A stretch of 64,000 bases of DNA from Chlamydomonas sphaeroides (taxonomy: Eukaryota > Chlorophyta > Chlorophyceae > Chlamydomonadales > Chlamydomonadaceae): contig BDDC01000046.1 in the NCBI GenBank assembly GCA_001662425.1, forward strand, positions 1-64,000, given 5' to 3'. How positions within the stretch are numbered: the first letter of the stretch is position 1; each line of letters begins with the position of its first letter. The position numbers were made by a program, and so were the translations under genes. Shown here piece by piece: positions 23,401-35,438 of the stretch. The notes beneath the pieces are model-generated. The model was not told the DNA's origin. It did no database searches and was given only the letters and a program-made list of their open reading frames with translations.

Positions 23401-25444
23401 AACCCTATCGAGGTGGGGCGGGGCCAGGGCCGCGCAGCCCCAGCTCTAGCGCGCAGGGCTGGACCGCTCGTGCCGGCCCTTGCCTTCTCCTGCAACGCAA
23501 ACTGCCGGTTCCCCTCCTCACCTTTCCCTCGCTGCCCATCCCTCCGCCCGCCTCGCAGGCATGTGCGGTGGCGGACCTGGTGCAGTCGCTCATCCGCGCC
23601 TCGTGGGAGGCCGCCGGCCGCCGCATGCGCAGCGCCAGGGACCGCGGCCAGGGTGCGGCGGAGGCGGAGGCAGAGGGGGACGAGGCAGAGGGCGAGGGAG
23701 GCGCCGGGAGCGGCGGTGGGCCGGGCGGAGGGGACGGCGGCGGCGGCGGCCTGGGCGGCGGCCTGGGCGGGGTGGTGGAGGAGCGGCACGTTGGCATAAT
23801 CGCCACCTACCGCAAGCAGGTGCGGCTGGCTGGGGTGCTGGCGGTTGGCGGTTGGCGGTTGGCAGTTGGCATTCGGTGCAACACTGCATGTCATCGCTGC
23901 GCTCGCGATGTCGAAGGGGCGCCGAATAGCCCATTCCAGGGACACAGCCAGCGATTGGCTCAGCAGCTACCTTGACCGCAAAAACAAAGCATGCATCGGC
24001 CGCCCGGCCCCGCCCCACCCACCCCGCCACCCCGCCAGGTCAACAAGCTGCGCCAGCTGCTACGCGAGCGAGGGCTGGGCGGCGTGCGGGTGGGCACTGT
24101 GGACGACTACCAGGTGCGCTGGCGGGGAGGCGGCAGCAGAGGGGTTTGGCAGCACGCGGGTGTGGACAAGGTCGCGGTGTCGCTCCCCGGGTTGGGCCGG
24201 CTCCGCAACCCGCCCCAGCAGCACACCGTGCCAGGCCCCACTCGCCGGGACCCTGCTCTGCCTTGGCCCCGTCGCTACTGCTGGCATCGCGGCGCACAAA
24301 GCGACGACGCACGGGTAGCACAGGTACTCAGGGGGCCGGTGGTCTTGGCACTTGGGTGCTGAAAATACCGTGCTGCCTTTGCGAATCAGTTTTTTCCGTC
24401 GCTTTCCTCCCTCCCTCCCTCCCTCCCTCCCTCCCTCTCAGGGCCAGGAGGAGCGCATCGTCTTCATATCCACCGTCCTCTCCCGCCCCGAGTCCCTGCC
24501 CGCCCAGCCGCCCGCCCGCTCCGCCAATGCGCCCGAACCCGCCAGCGCCGCTGACTCGGCCTCCGCCGGTTTGGGCCTTTGGAGCCACCCCAAGCGCTTC
24601 AATGTGGCAGTCACCCGCAGCAGGGCGCTGCTGGTGGGTGCAGGGGTTGCTGGGAGTGCGGAGCGCGTGTCGGCAGCAGCCCCAGAGGCACGAACCCTGG
24701 AAGGCACACCTGCCAACCCCTCCGCCCCCTGGGCCCCTGGGCCCCGCCAGGTGGTGGTGGGCCACCCGGGCGTGCTGCTGGCGGACCGCTACTGGCGGGA
24801 ACTGGTACGGCAGTGCGTGGCGAGGTGAGTCATGCCGCCGGCGGTGACGGTTGGCGGTTGGCGGCTGGGGTTTACTGGGAGGCCCTGCTGCTTCAGGCAG
24901 GGTGCAGTTTCTGATTACCGCTGCCTGCTCCCTGTGCTGCCCGGGGCATCGTCAGAGGCACGTACCGCGGGGCGGGCGCGGCACTGGTTCGGCGGCGCAT
25001 GCGACAGGACCAGCGCGCCGCGGCGCAGGCGAGGCTGGGAGCGGCAGCATGGCTGCCGCCGCCGCCGCCCTCGGCAGCCTCCGGAGCCTGGGGGAAGGCC
25101 GGCAACGGCGGCGAGGAGGGCGGCGTCGGCGAGGAGGAGGAGGAGGTGGAGGAGCTGGCGGCGGTGGTACAGCAGATGGCCGAGATGGCCACGCTGGGTG
25201 GGTGGTGGGCGGGCATGGGAGCTTGGGGCCGGGGCCACGCAAGATGATTGGACCACACGCCTCGCACGCTCGCTGGACGTTTGTCGGCTGCTGCATCGAC
25301 GTGTCGTCTCTGCCCTGCCCCGCCCCGCCAGGCCTGGGATGCGAGTCAGACATGTACCCGGACATGTCGGATTCGGCCAGCCGGCTTGCTTACGAGCAGC
25401 AGTGCGAGTACTACGAGGAGATGCCGTTTCGGGTGCAGCTGTGA
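11488..25444 (+). CDS. MOV10: MOV10/SDE3-type SF1 RNA helicase
   Basis: ATP-dependent 5'-3' RNA helicase of the Upf1-like MOV10/SDE3 family, which acts with Argonaute in small-RNA silencing and transposon control. The model gives 2113 residues in 32 exons, all in phase: 11488-12600, 12816-13067, 13201-13280, 13393-13567, 13873-14334, 14611-14663, 14959-15165, 15542-15712, 16059-16182, 16423-16781, 17009-17441, 18031-18141, 18438-18479, 18744-19320, 19562-19602, 19834-20013, 20332-20390, 20625-20727, 20908-20985, 21365-21421, 21819-21867, 22082-22133, 22267-22330, 22403-22717, 22874-23065, 23377-23412, 23559-23819, 24039-24113, 24442-24633, 24751-24824, 24956-25197, 25332-25444. Motifs: GPPGTGKT (1384-1391), DEAG (1555-1558), GDPRQLGP (1582-1589), RNYRS (about 1697), TVDDYQGQE (1902-1910), KRFNVAVTRSR (1958-1968). 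Exons 9 and 11 have the least certain borders. Animal and plant MOV10/SDE3 are about 1000 residues; the excess is a G/P-rich first exon and Ala/Gly insertions. Confidence 0.92.
15749..15790. repeat. GCTA tetranucleotide microsatellite
   Basis: About ten GCTA units with one GCTG interruption, within helicase intron 15713-16058. It lies between two similar copies of the GTGAGTGGGTCRCAGGGG donor region (15713 and 15802). Confidence 0.9.
17544..17779. repeat. 15-bp intronic minisatellite
   Basis: About 16 copies of a 15-bp unit, AGCTTGTGTGTGCCY, with C/T variants, one 13-bp unit and one unit with a GATTG change. It lies inside helicase intron 17442-18030. The array is open on both strands and gives false Ser-Leu-Cys-Val-Pro and Gln-Ala-Gly-His-Thr repeat proteins. 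Confidence 0.95.
20217..20293. repeat. TGCC/TGTC tetranucleotide repeat
   Basis: Degenerate TGCC and TGTC units in two runs, inside helicase intron 20014-20331. Confidence 0.85.
24406..24437. repeat. CCCT repeat acting as polypyrimidine tract
   Basis: About eight CCCT units ending next to the CTCAG acceptor of the helicase exon that starts at 24442 (GQEERIVFIS). The microsatellite probably serves as the polypyrimidine tract. Confidence 0.85.
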
Positions 25445-26839
25445 GCCCCGGTGGCGGCCGTGGCAGCAGGTGGCGACCCGGTACAGCTGAACTAGAATGC
25501 CGAGCCGGTACTGCTTTGCTAGGATGCCGTCTGGCCGTGAAGGCTTCAGGGTGCAGCTGAGGCTATGGCGGCGGGCCCGACGGCAGCGCTATCTGCCGCT
25601 GCCGCTGGGCTTGGGTCGGCGCAGGCCGTGGGAATGCCGCGGCTGCGCCGTCAGACGTGGCGGCATGTGGCCGGGTGGGCAGTGGGGCCGCGCCAGGGGG
25701 CAGCTTGAGGCTTGCTTGTGGCCCCGGGGGGTGCGCTCAAGTGTCGGGTAGAGCAGAACCGGGGTTGCGTGATGGGTGTGTGCCACGGCGAGACACGGGC
25801 GAGCGCTGAGGATGTGAAACATGCATGGGGGTAGATCGGGCTGCAGGCCCACGGGGGGAAGGACACGACCACGCGAGTCGGGGATCGCTGCAGGAGTGGA
25901 TGGGGCGGCGTGGGCTGCCTGGGTACGTGCGCGAAAGAGCGAGCCGGCGCCTGCTGCCCCGGGCGCTTGCTGGCCCGCTGGGTGCCGGCCGTCGCTAAGC
26001 AGGGCCTTTCGGGCAGTTTGCCCCTGCGCATTTCCATGGTGAAAGTCAGCGCCGCTGGCCGGTTTCTGTGGGACGCTGCCACCGCCAGGCGGGGAATGGC
26101 GTGACAGGACGCGTCTGCCTGCGTCTGGTGTCTAGCCCCTTGCCACTGCGTGGCCCCTAGCAGACGTCGCTGTGTGCCCGTGCGGCGTCGGGCCGCTCTG
26201 CTGCTCCGCAGCTGTGGCCTGTGGCACGCTGCGTGCAAGGCCCGCAGGCGCCCGTGCACGGCCATTGCGCGTAGCCGCCTTGCGCCATGCTATCCCCAGG
26301 TGCAGGGAGTGCTGAATGCGCGTGATACAGCTGCGCAAGGCGCCGCAGCCGCCACCCGAAGGGCCAGGCCAAGCCGCCAGCGCGAGAGACCCCCTATGCC
26401 TGCCGCCTCCGCCCTCCGGTGCGCGGCCCTGCTGCCCAGCACCCGCCCGCTGTGCGGCCCGCCGCCACTACACCCACTCAGCCCAGCTCCATCGCTCGCC
26501 GCACGCTCAAGTCCCATCAAATGCACCCATGCCTCGCCACCTCCGTCCACGCCATGCTGCGACGTCACCACGGTCGCACGCGCGTCGTCAGCGACACGGC
26601 GCCGCCTGAATGCAGCAGCCCAGCGCTGCCGCGGCCCAGTCGTAAAGCCGCTGCGCGTGCCCATGCTCACCAGCCCAACACCCCGTCCACCCCGCCCCGC
26701 CACGCTGCGGCCCCGCCCATGCTCACACACCCCACACCCATCATACACCGGACGACGGCGGCCCGCACAACCCCAGGTGCTGCCCCCCTAACGCATGCCG
26801 ACCGGCCGCCCCTGCGGCCACGCCAGCTTATGTACCAGG
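25445..26839. other. Intergenic region between convergent genes
   Basis: About 1.4 kb between the stop codons of the helicase gene (+) and the Gln-rich TFIIS-N gene (-). It should hold both 3' UTRs. No gene is supported. Confidence 0.5.
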
Positions 26840-26851
26840 CTACGAGCCTGA

Positions 26852-26884
<33 letters not shown>

Positions 26885-29800
26885 TGCCGCGACTCCGTTG
26901 GCGAGTGAGTCGCCGCCGCCCGCCGCCGGCTCGCTCGGCCCCGCTTCACTCATGACCGTGTCAGCGCTGGGGGGCTGCCCTGCGCCACCGCCGAAGGCCA
27001 CCCCAGGCGCCGCTGCCACACCGGAACCCGCCGCATTCGTTTCCATGGGTGCCGGGCCAGCCCCAGGAGTCGGTCCCGCCGCGGGCCCGGCAGGAACGGG
27101 GCCTGCCGTAGGGGCCGCGGCTGCTGCGGTGGGAGGGCCCGGCTGCTGCTGCTGCTGCTGGGGCGGCCGCAGCAGCAGCTCCGCGGCCTGCAGCGCCGGC
27201 GGCGGCGGCATGGGCAGCGGCAGCGGCGGCTTCAGGTCCAGCGGCTGTATCTGCAGCGGCTGGCTGAGCAGCAACGAGGCGTCGCCGGCACCCGGCCAGG
27301 GCGAAGGCCACAACGGCACCGCCGGCTGCGGTGGCGGCGGCAGCGCAGGAAGCGCTGCTGGTGGCGGCGGCGCGGGCAGCGTGGGCGCCGGCGCCGGCGT
27401 GGGTGCTGCCGGAGAGGGCATCGGTGGAGGCGCGGGTGGCGCGGCCGCTGGAGAGGGCGTGGGTGCCGGCACGGAGGGGGCGGGCGGCGGGCCTGGTGCG
27501 GCCACGGACTGCGGCGGTGCCGGAGGGGTTGACGTCGCCGAGGTCTCAGGCGGCGCTGGTGCCTGCAGGGCTGCAAGTGGCGCTGCGGCCGGGGGCACCG
27601 GCAGCGACGGGAGCCCCGCCGCTGCTGCGGTGGGCGCCGAGGGCTGGGCTGCCGCGGGGCCAGGTGTCAACCCCGGCGGCGGCGGCGGCGCGCTTGCGCT
27701 CACGCCGCTCGCCTGCAGCATCGCCAGGTGCTGCTCAATGAGCTCCAACGCGCTCGCCATGGTCGCTGCCAGCTCCGGCGGCGGCGCCGGAGGGCTGCAG
27801 CCGCCGCCGCCAACGGGCGCGCCCGTCGCCAGCGCTGCCTTCCTCGATGCGTGCAGGTAGGTGGTCGTAACCTTGGCCAGCCCCTGCAGGTGGCGCAGCT
27901 GGGCGGAGCTGAAGGACACCCTGGCGCCTGTGGACCTGACGTGGGCGCCCATGCTGGCTCCGGCGGTGGCCAGGAGCATGGAGGCCTGCACCGCCGGCAG
28001 AGGCAGGTTGAGGTTGGGGTGCATTGCCGGCCACAGCCCTGCCGCGGCAGCCGTGGCCGGTGACGGCGCAGGCATGACGCCGGCAGGCGCAGCCGATGCT
28101 GCGGGCGCGGGCGGGGCCGCAACGGCGGCTGGCGACGGTGGCACTGCGGCCGGCGATGGCGGCGCAGCGGCTGGCGGCGCCGCCGCCGCGGCTCCGCCCG
28201 GGGTGCCGAGCAGAGACGGCATCAGGGGTACAGGCGGCCCCGCGGCCGAATCGGCAGGCGGCGCCGCGGCTCCCGCTGGCGACGGCGGTAGCACAGCCGA
28301 CGGTGCTCTGCTGAAGAGCTGCGGCGTCGGAGCGCCGCCCGCCGCGCTGGCTGCCGCCGCTGCCCCGTCGAAAACACCACGTGGCGTGCCGGCGGCATTG
28401 GTCGCCGCCGGCAGGCCCGACGCACCCAGCTCGGGCGCGGCCGTGGTCGCGCCCGCGACGGCGGGTGAGGGTGCGGCGGTGGTGCCCGCCGTGCCCACGC
28501 CCATGCCCGCGCCCATGACGGCGGTGCCGGTGCCGGCTGTGAACTGGGGCGACGTCATAAACGCGGACAAAGGAGTCTCGCCGCCAGTCGTCAGCGCCAT
28601 CGGCGTCGCGAGCGTGCCGTAGCTGCCGCCTGGCGACGCCGCAACCAGCGATGGCGCCGGCGACTGCAGTACGCCCAGGTTGAATGCCGGGATGCCCGTG
28701 GACGGGCCGCCGGCGGGCAGCGCCAGCCCGGGAAGGCCTAGGGAGCAGAGCACCGCCTGCTGCTGCTGCTGCATCGGCGTGGGCATGGACAGAGGCGAGG
28801 GCAGCTGCAGCTGCTCGGGGAAGGCCACGTCGCCGGCCGCGATGCGAGCCTCCAGCGCCGCGACGGGGTCGCTGTAGCAGCGGGTGTCCGACATGCGGCG
28901 CAGGCGGGACACCAGCGTGCTGCGCCAGCGGCGCAGGATGTCGTGCGCCAGGCCCGACACAGCGGGGTGTGGGTGGCTGGTGTACTGCTTGACCTGCGGA
29001 ACGGGCCGGGATGGGGGCCGGGGAGCGGCCGGCGATGGGCACCCAGCAGCGGCGCCAGCAGCCGCGCAGGCGGGGCCCAGCCGTGGCGTGCGAGCATGGT
29101 GGACACGGCGGAGCGGTCAGGGGTGCCGGAGTAGGGCGGGGGCAGGGACCCCGACGTTGCACAGCGCGAGCCCAGCGCATGGGAGCCCCTGGCCTCACCG
29201 TCTTGACAAGCTTGCTGCCGGCCATGGCCGTCACGGGCGGGCACAGCGCCGCCAGCTCGCGCAGCGCCTCGATCGCCACCCGCACGCCGTGGCGCGACAG
29301 GTGCGCGTCCGAGAAGGCCCAGGCCCGCGCGACGCCCGCGCACGCGAGTACGGCCGCCTTGCCGACAGGCCCCGTGTCGAGCTGTGCGGCCGCAGTTGCG
29401 GCATCGAGCGGCGAGGGGGCGTCGGCCAGGGCCACGATGGCTGGCGCGTCAGCGGAGCTGCCGACGGGGGCTGGCACGGGCCCGGCTGCAGCAGGAGCAG
29501 AAGAGGCGTCGGCCATGTCCACGTCTGGCTTAGGCTGCATAGGCTCCGGCCCGGCCGCTGGTGCCTCCTTTGAAGGGCCCTCGCCCGGTGGGGGCTGCCC
29601 TGCCTGAGCCTCGGCACCGCTGGCCGATACGTCCGGCGCGGCCGCCACCGCCGCCGGTTTGGCAGCTTCTTGCGCCGTGGCCCCACCGCTTGCCCCAGCC
29701 GCGCCGGCCCCCGAGTCAACCTCCATGGCCTCTGCCGCTGGTGCCGCCGCTGGCGGCGCTTCGGCTGGTGGCGCGGCCACAGGCGCCATGTCGTCGACGA

Positions 29801-32800
29801 CGGCTGTCGCCGCCGCTGCTTCGGGCTTGTTGCCCCCTGCCAACAAGCCCCCGAGCGGCCCATCGCCGTCCATCATGAGGAGTGCCTTGAGGCTACTCAA
29901 CGCCGCCAGCTGCTCCGCAGACGGTTGCGCCGCGGGGGGCTGCTCAGCGGCGGCTCCGCCTTCCAGCGCAGCCGGCGGCGCCTCCGCCGCGGCCTCCGCT
30001 GCCGCCAACGCGGCCTTGGCCTCCGGCATGAGGGCGCTGGGCCCCACCGTGACGGGCTCGTACACGGGCGCCGCCAGCGACGCTGCGGCCGCGGTCGCGA
30101 CCGCGACTGCGTGGGGCCGGGTCAGCGCCTCGAGCGCGTCCGCGGGCAGGAAGGGCAGCTCGGGGCCGGGCGCGGCGCGATCGGCTTCCCCGGGCATCGA
30201 GGCCAGGGCGTCATGGTAGGAGCTCAGGGAGGCCTCGTCCTGGGTCACCTGAGGGCCACAAGGAGGACGACGAGGATTGAGGCAACAAGTCGCAAGAGCG
30301 GCGTGAGGCGGTGGGGGCGAGGGGCTGTACCATGGGAGTAACGAACGAGTTCGGGGCGAGGGGCGGGCATGGCACCGCAAGCACGGCGCCAGCATGCGGC
30401 CGCGGAGATGCAGCATGCGCCAGGCAGCCCAAGGGCACGGGGCAGCAAGGCGCCGGGAGCCAGCAAGGAGCCGCCCCGAGCCCCTCCGCACCTGGCCGCG
30501 CACCCAGGCCGCCACCGCCTTGCGCAGCGCCTCCTGCTGCGCCGCCTCGGTGGCCGCACCGCTGCGCAGCTGCGCCAGGTGCGCCAGCTGGGCGGAGCGC
30601 AGCGCCTCCTCGCCCACTGCGGCCAGCCGCGCGAGCTTGCGCTGGTGCGCGGCCTCCGCCACGCCCGCCAGCCTGCAGCAAGTGGCAGCAGGGCGATTGA
30701 CAGTTGGGAAACTCAGCCGTGCTAGAACGCCCCAGGGCAGCTTGGCTAAGATGTGACATGGGACGTGGCAGGTTCCGAGAGATGGATGCAGAGCAGTGTG
30801 CAGGTAGTTGCGCGGCAGCGGACGGCTAGGGGCGGGCGCACCTGTGCTTGTAGGCTCCGCGGCCGCCCATGCCCCGGCCGCCGTGCTGGTGGTGGTGCAG
30901 GGCATGTAGGCCGTCCTTGGTCCGGACTGCGGGCAGCCCCGACCCCGGAGCAAACGGCTGTTGCATCAGCGCCGCCGCCGCGCCTGCGCCGCCAAAGGCG
31001 CCAGGCGGCCGGGGCGACGCCGGCGAGCCGAAGCCCGTGGTAGCGCCCGTGCCCAGCGCCGCCGCCGTGGTGCCGGCTGCCGGTGTCGCGCCAGGCGTGG
31101 CGGCACTGGACAGCGCCTGGGGCATGCCGAAGGGCACGGCGCCGGAGGGCCCTGCGGCAGTGGGGGTTGCCGTAACCGCGCCGGCGCCGGCCGGGTTGGT
31201 GTTTCCCGGCAGCTGCGCGAGGGCGGCTGCTGCCGGGAAGGTTGGCGTAACGCTGCAAGCCGCCCCGCCCGAGAGGTGGGAGGGGTCGGCGACCAAGGAC
31301 GCGCCTGGGTCATTGCTCGCCGGCGAAGGGGTCGCGGTCGAGGCGGCTGTAGCGTTTGGGGGCACGATGGGGTTTTGTCCAGCACCCGGCGCCACACCCA
31401 GGGCCTGCAGCGCGGCTATGGCCGCGGCACTCGTGGGCGCGGGGTTGGTGCCCGGCATGGGGAAGCCAGGCAGGCCCTGCTGCTGTGGCTGCGCCATGCC
31501 CGGGGCCATGCCGGGTGGCGGCGGCGCTGCGGGTGCGGGCGGCCGCCAGGGTTGGGCCGCCACGCCGGGCATGCCAGGTACGCCAGCATACGCCGGCGCT
31601 GGGGGCTGGGACTGCAGCGGCGGCGTTGGGGCCAGCACGCCGGGCTGGCCCTGCTGCTGTAGCTGCTGGAGGAACTGCTGGAAGTTTGGGGCCGCGGCGT
31701 TGGGCGTGGGGCCGGGCAGCTGCGGCGACACGCTGCTGCCGCCGTTCTGGACCTGGCCTGGGGCACCTCCGCCGGACAGCCCATAGCCTTGCGGCAGCTG
31801 CCCCATCACTGGCGCGCCGGGCGGCGGCGTGGGGGCGGCCTTCTGCAGCTGCTGCATCTGGAGCTGCTGCTGCTGTTGCTGCTGCAGCTGGAACTGCAGC
31901 TGCAGCTGGATCTGAAAGTGCTGCTGGAACTGCTGCTGGAACTGCTGCTGCGGCGTGAGCTGCTGCGGCGCCGCCGCCGCAGCGGCCGCGGCTGCCGCCG
32001 CCGCAGCTGCGCTCTGGGCCTGCTGCTGCGCCTGCTGTTGCGCTTGGGCCAGCTGCGCCTGCGCTTGGGCCAGCTGCGCTTGCTGCGCCTGCAGCTGCGC
32101 CAACTGAAGCTGCGCCTGCTGCTGCTGCGTCGCTTGCGCCAGCTGCTGCTGCTGCGCGGCCTGCTGCTGCGCGGCTTGCTGCTGCGCAGCCTGCACTTGC
32201 TGCTGCGCAGCGTGCAACTGCGCCTGCTGCTGCTGCGCCTGCAGGTGGGCTTGCTGCGCCTGCGCCAGCTGCTGCTGCGCCTGCAGATGCGCCTGCTGCT
32301 GCTGCGCCTGCTGCTGTGCGGCCTGCTGCTGCTGCGCCTGCTGCTGTGCGGCCTGCTGCTGCTGCGCCTGCTGCTGCTGTGCCTGTTGCTGCACCTGCTG
32401 CTGCGCCTGCTGCTGCGCGGCCTGCTGTTGCACAGCGTATTGCTGCGCGGCGTGTTGTTGAGCAGCCTGCTGCTGGACCTGCAGCTCCGCTTGCTGCTGC
32501 TGCTGCACCGCCTGCAGCTGGGCTTGTGCCAGCTGCTGCTGCGCCTGCAGCTCCGCCTGTTGGTGCTGCTGCAGCTGCGCCGCCTGCATCGCCTCCATCG
32601 AGCCAGGCCCGTACGCAGACAGCTGCTGCTGCTGCATGGGGTACTGCCCCGGCACCGGGCTCTGCCCCTGCTGCTGCTGCATGGGGTACTGGCCGGGCAC
32701 CGGGCTCTGCCCCTGCTGCATTGGGTACTGTCCCAGCACCGGGCTCTGTCCCTGCTGCATGGGATATTGCCCTGGAACCGGGCTCTGTCCCTGCTGCTGC

Positions 32801-35186
32801 ATGGGATATTGCCCTGGCACCGGGCTCTGCCCCTGCTGCTGCAGCATAGGGTACTGCCCCGGCACCGGACTCTGCCCTTGCTGCTGGTGCATGGGGTATT
32901 GGCCCAGAACAGGGCTCTGCCCCTGCTGCTGACCAGCATAGGGCTGCTGCTGCTGCAGGAGCATCTGCTGGTCGACCATGCCAGGGTATTGGCCCATGCC
33001 CATGCCCATCTGGGTCTGCAGCAGCGGCGGCGGCGTAGCGCTGCCGTGCGCCTGAGGCGGCGACGGCGGCGGCAGGGCCCCACCGCCCAAGGGCCCCACC
33101 ATGCCCTGCCTCATCCCCAGCTCCATGCCCGGCTGCGGCCCCAGGCCGCCGCCGCGCTGGCCCGCCGCCTCCACCTTGAGCAGCTGCTCTAACTCCGGCA
33201 CGTCCGTGAACTCCGGGCCCCCGACGCTGGCAGACGCCTGCAGCGCCGCCTCGGGCGTCAGCTCCGGCGTGCGCGACTTGCTGTGGCTCTGCGAGCCCGA
33301 GTGCTGCTGCCGGTGGTGCTTCACGTGGACATGGTGGCGAGGGGCGTGCCGCGGCTCGCCGCCCGGGCCCGGCGGCGGCCGCTGCATCAGCGCCGCGCTG
33401 CCGGCGCCGTCCATCATCCCAGGCCCGCCGCCCAGCAACGCCTCCGGCGATGCGGTCATGCCGCCGGAGCGGCTGCCCGACGCCGGATCGCCCAGGGACA
33501 TGGCGAACGACATGGACGTCTGGCGGGCGGCACATGGGTGACGGGGTAGGCGCGGCGGGAGGGACGGGTTCATGGGCGGCCAAGTACAGCTGGTGCGGGA
33601 CAGGATGCCAGGAGCAGGCGCAGCCTGGAGCCGCCCTGACCCCCGCCGAACGCACCTGCGGTGCATTGTGGGTGATGCGCTGCTCCAGCCAGTGCAGGAC
33701 GTCCTTTTGCGCGTGGCAGTTGAGCGGGTAGCGCACCGAGAATTCGTCCGTCTGCGGACGGGCGGCACCGCGCAGCAGCAGGCAGCGCCAGCGTCAGCCA
33801 GGCAGGCAGAAGGAAACGACGGCGCCGCCGCGCAGCAGTGCCCGGACCCAGCCGGCCGAGCTCCCGCAGCGCCCTGCCCGAGTGCCCAACGCACCGCGCG
33901 GTACAGGTAGTGGCCGTCCCGTGTCTCGCGCTCCTCGCCTATGACCGCCAGGTGGGTGAGGCCGTACTGGTCCACCAGGAAGAAGCGCTGCGTGTGGGTG
34001 CCGTCGGGGTTTGACGTCTTCTCCACCCTGCGGACAAGCGCAGCAAACGACAGAGGCATGGGGCTGGCACGGAGGTGGGTGACAACAGATGCGCCTGAAT
34101 CGGCAGAATGAGACGGCGAGGTGCAGGGTGGGGCGGGGGGGCCTGCAAGGCACTGGTGAAGGTCGTAAACGGCTGTGTGCAGGTCGCTATGTGTAGGGAG
34201 GAAATGAGGCTTGCGGGGGATGTCGACCGTGTGCTTCCGTGCAGGGTGCCTGCCTGTGCTGGACGTAGTAGATGCCGAGCGGATTGTCGGGTGTGGGCTC
34301 GCCCACGTGCCGCAGCTCCTCCGCCAGCTGCCCGTCCACCTTGATCTGGCTCTCCTTGACCACCATCTCGAGCCTGTGTGATGCAGAGCGGTGGAGGATG
34401 GCGGGATGTTGAGACGCAGGCCGCGAGGCCTCAAGCGGCTGTTGCGGGGTGCATGGAGGCTGTCAGGGGCCGGCATGCTAAGGCTGCTACCAGGCTCAGG
34501 CCGACGCATGCGCTGCAACGTGTCGGGGATGAGCATTGGTGCAAGACAGGCAGGAAGGCCGCGCTAGTGTTGGCCTCAGCACGCAGTAGTGCGGTGTGGG
34601 CTGGTTGCGGGGGCTGCTAGTACGTCGCCTGTGCGGCGCAAACCTACCAGCTGATCGTGTCGGATCTGTTCTTGCTGTTGAGGGCGCCGTACTTGGCGAA
34701 GGCCGCGGTGGATTGGTAGGCATAGTGGGAGTTGCCGTGGTCCTCGGCGCTGATGGCCAGGACCTCGTTCCCCGTGTCGGTAACGAGGAAGAACTCTGCC
34801 GTGCAGCGGTGCGGGCAGCAAGGGGGGCAACAATGTAGGTGGCACGCCACAGCAGAGAGGGCGCGGAGCACGCGGGTATGTCAAGAACCGGGGGGAGGAA
34901 GGCTGAGCACTGCTGGGCTGGGAGACAAACGGTTCCAGACCAGCATGCACGCGGTGAGCTCGTCCAGTGCACATTTTACCGACCTATATAGTTATGGGGC
35001 TCGGCCTTGTGCTTGACCTGTGCAGGGAGCGAGCATCGCGGAGGAAAGCACTCGAGCGCGCGAACTTGTCCAGTTTAGCCGCCGAGCTACGCGAGACCGC
35101 ACAAGTTTCACCTCGCGCCAGTGCTTGAAGACAAGGTTGTCGATTTCGGCCTCCGGCGGAGCGGCTCCGCCGGCTGGACGCTGCAT
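26840..35186 (-). CDS. Gln-rich nuclear protein with TFIIS-N-like domain
   Basis: Predicted 2210 residues in nine exons with consistent phases: 35186-35112, 34793-34648, 34373-34254, 34027-33895, 33751-33656, 33519-30842, 30672-30492, 30248-29199 and 28993-26840 (TAG). Residues about 26-190 contain two similar units: FFLVTDTGNEVLAIS with HYAYQST, and FFLVDQYGLTHLAVIG with HYLYRAT, each followed by an aromatic/Leu helix (ISWLEMVV, LHWLEQRI). I do not recognise this domain. Residues about 190-1080 are low complexity: His/Ser-rich, seven QSPVPGQYP repeats, long poly-Gln, then Pro/Ala. Around 1430-1530, spanning the last junction, is a helical bundle like the TFIIS N-terminal/LW domain (LRELAALCP, KLVKTVKQYTSHPHPAV, LAHDILRRWRSTLV), a module of transcription elongation and Mediator-type factors. 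The C-terminus is Pro/Ala-rich. Intron 34253-34028 has a GC donor. A nuclear transcription or RNA role is inferred. Confidence 0.85.
31846..32625 (-). repeat. Poly-glutamine region (CAG/CTG tract)
   Basis: Imperfect CAG/CAA coding repeat in exon 6 of the TFIIS-N gene, giving several hundred residues dominated by Gln, with Ala and Leu at intervals. Antisense frames give spurious Leu-rich and Ala-rich open frames. Confidence 0.9.
32630..32935 (-). repeat. Seven tandem QSPVPGQYP protein repeats
   Basis: Units of 12-15 residues, G-Q-S-P-V-(P/L)-G-Q-Y-P-M followed by a variable Gln linker. Seven copies encode almost the same peptide, with synonymous differences between units, directly N-terminal to the poly-Gln tract. 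Confidence 0.9.
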
Positions 35187-35438
35187 CTCGGTCAACTTTG
35201 TTGTCCCCCCTTGAACCAGCGGGGGGCTACCCGCTGGGGCCTCCAGCTGTCAGCGGCATCCTATGACATCACGCCCGCAACTTGGGGCGTTTGGTAGCGC
35301 CCTAGCGCATCATCTAGTTTGGGCGCTCCATGACATGTTCTCCCAGAGCTTGCTATCGCAAAGTATTTTGTACTAGTACACTGTGCTGTCTTGTGGCCAC
35401 GTTGACCGTGTCACTACTCTGCGGTCTGTCGGGTGCCC
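35187..35438. promoter_or_regulatory. Compact divergent promoter region
   Basis: Only 252 bp separate the start codons of the TFIIS-N gene (-) and the NSRP1 gene (+), so both 5' UTRs and core promoters must fit here unless upstream non-coding exons exist. I see no convincing TATA box at a standard distance. The segment near 35330-35400 is AT-richer than its surroundings. Confidence 0.55.

Noticed and set aside
26898..27860. 320-codon Gly/Ala-rich + frame
   Set aside because: Antisense shadow of the last exon of the TFIIS-N gene.
32630..32935. Regular repeat spacing that might suggest a CRISPR-like array
   Set aside because: Units are contiguous coding repeats in a eukaryotic exon, with no unique spacers and no cas genes.
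31310..33736. Long Ala/Gly-rich - frame and Leu-rich + frame over the poly-Gln region
   Set aside because: Alternative-frame shadows of the CAG repeat; only the Gln/Pro frame joins the flanking exons in phase.
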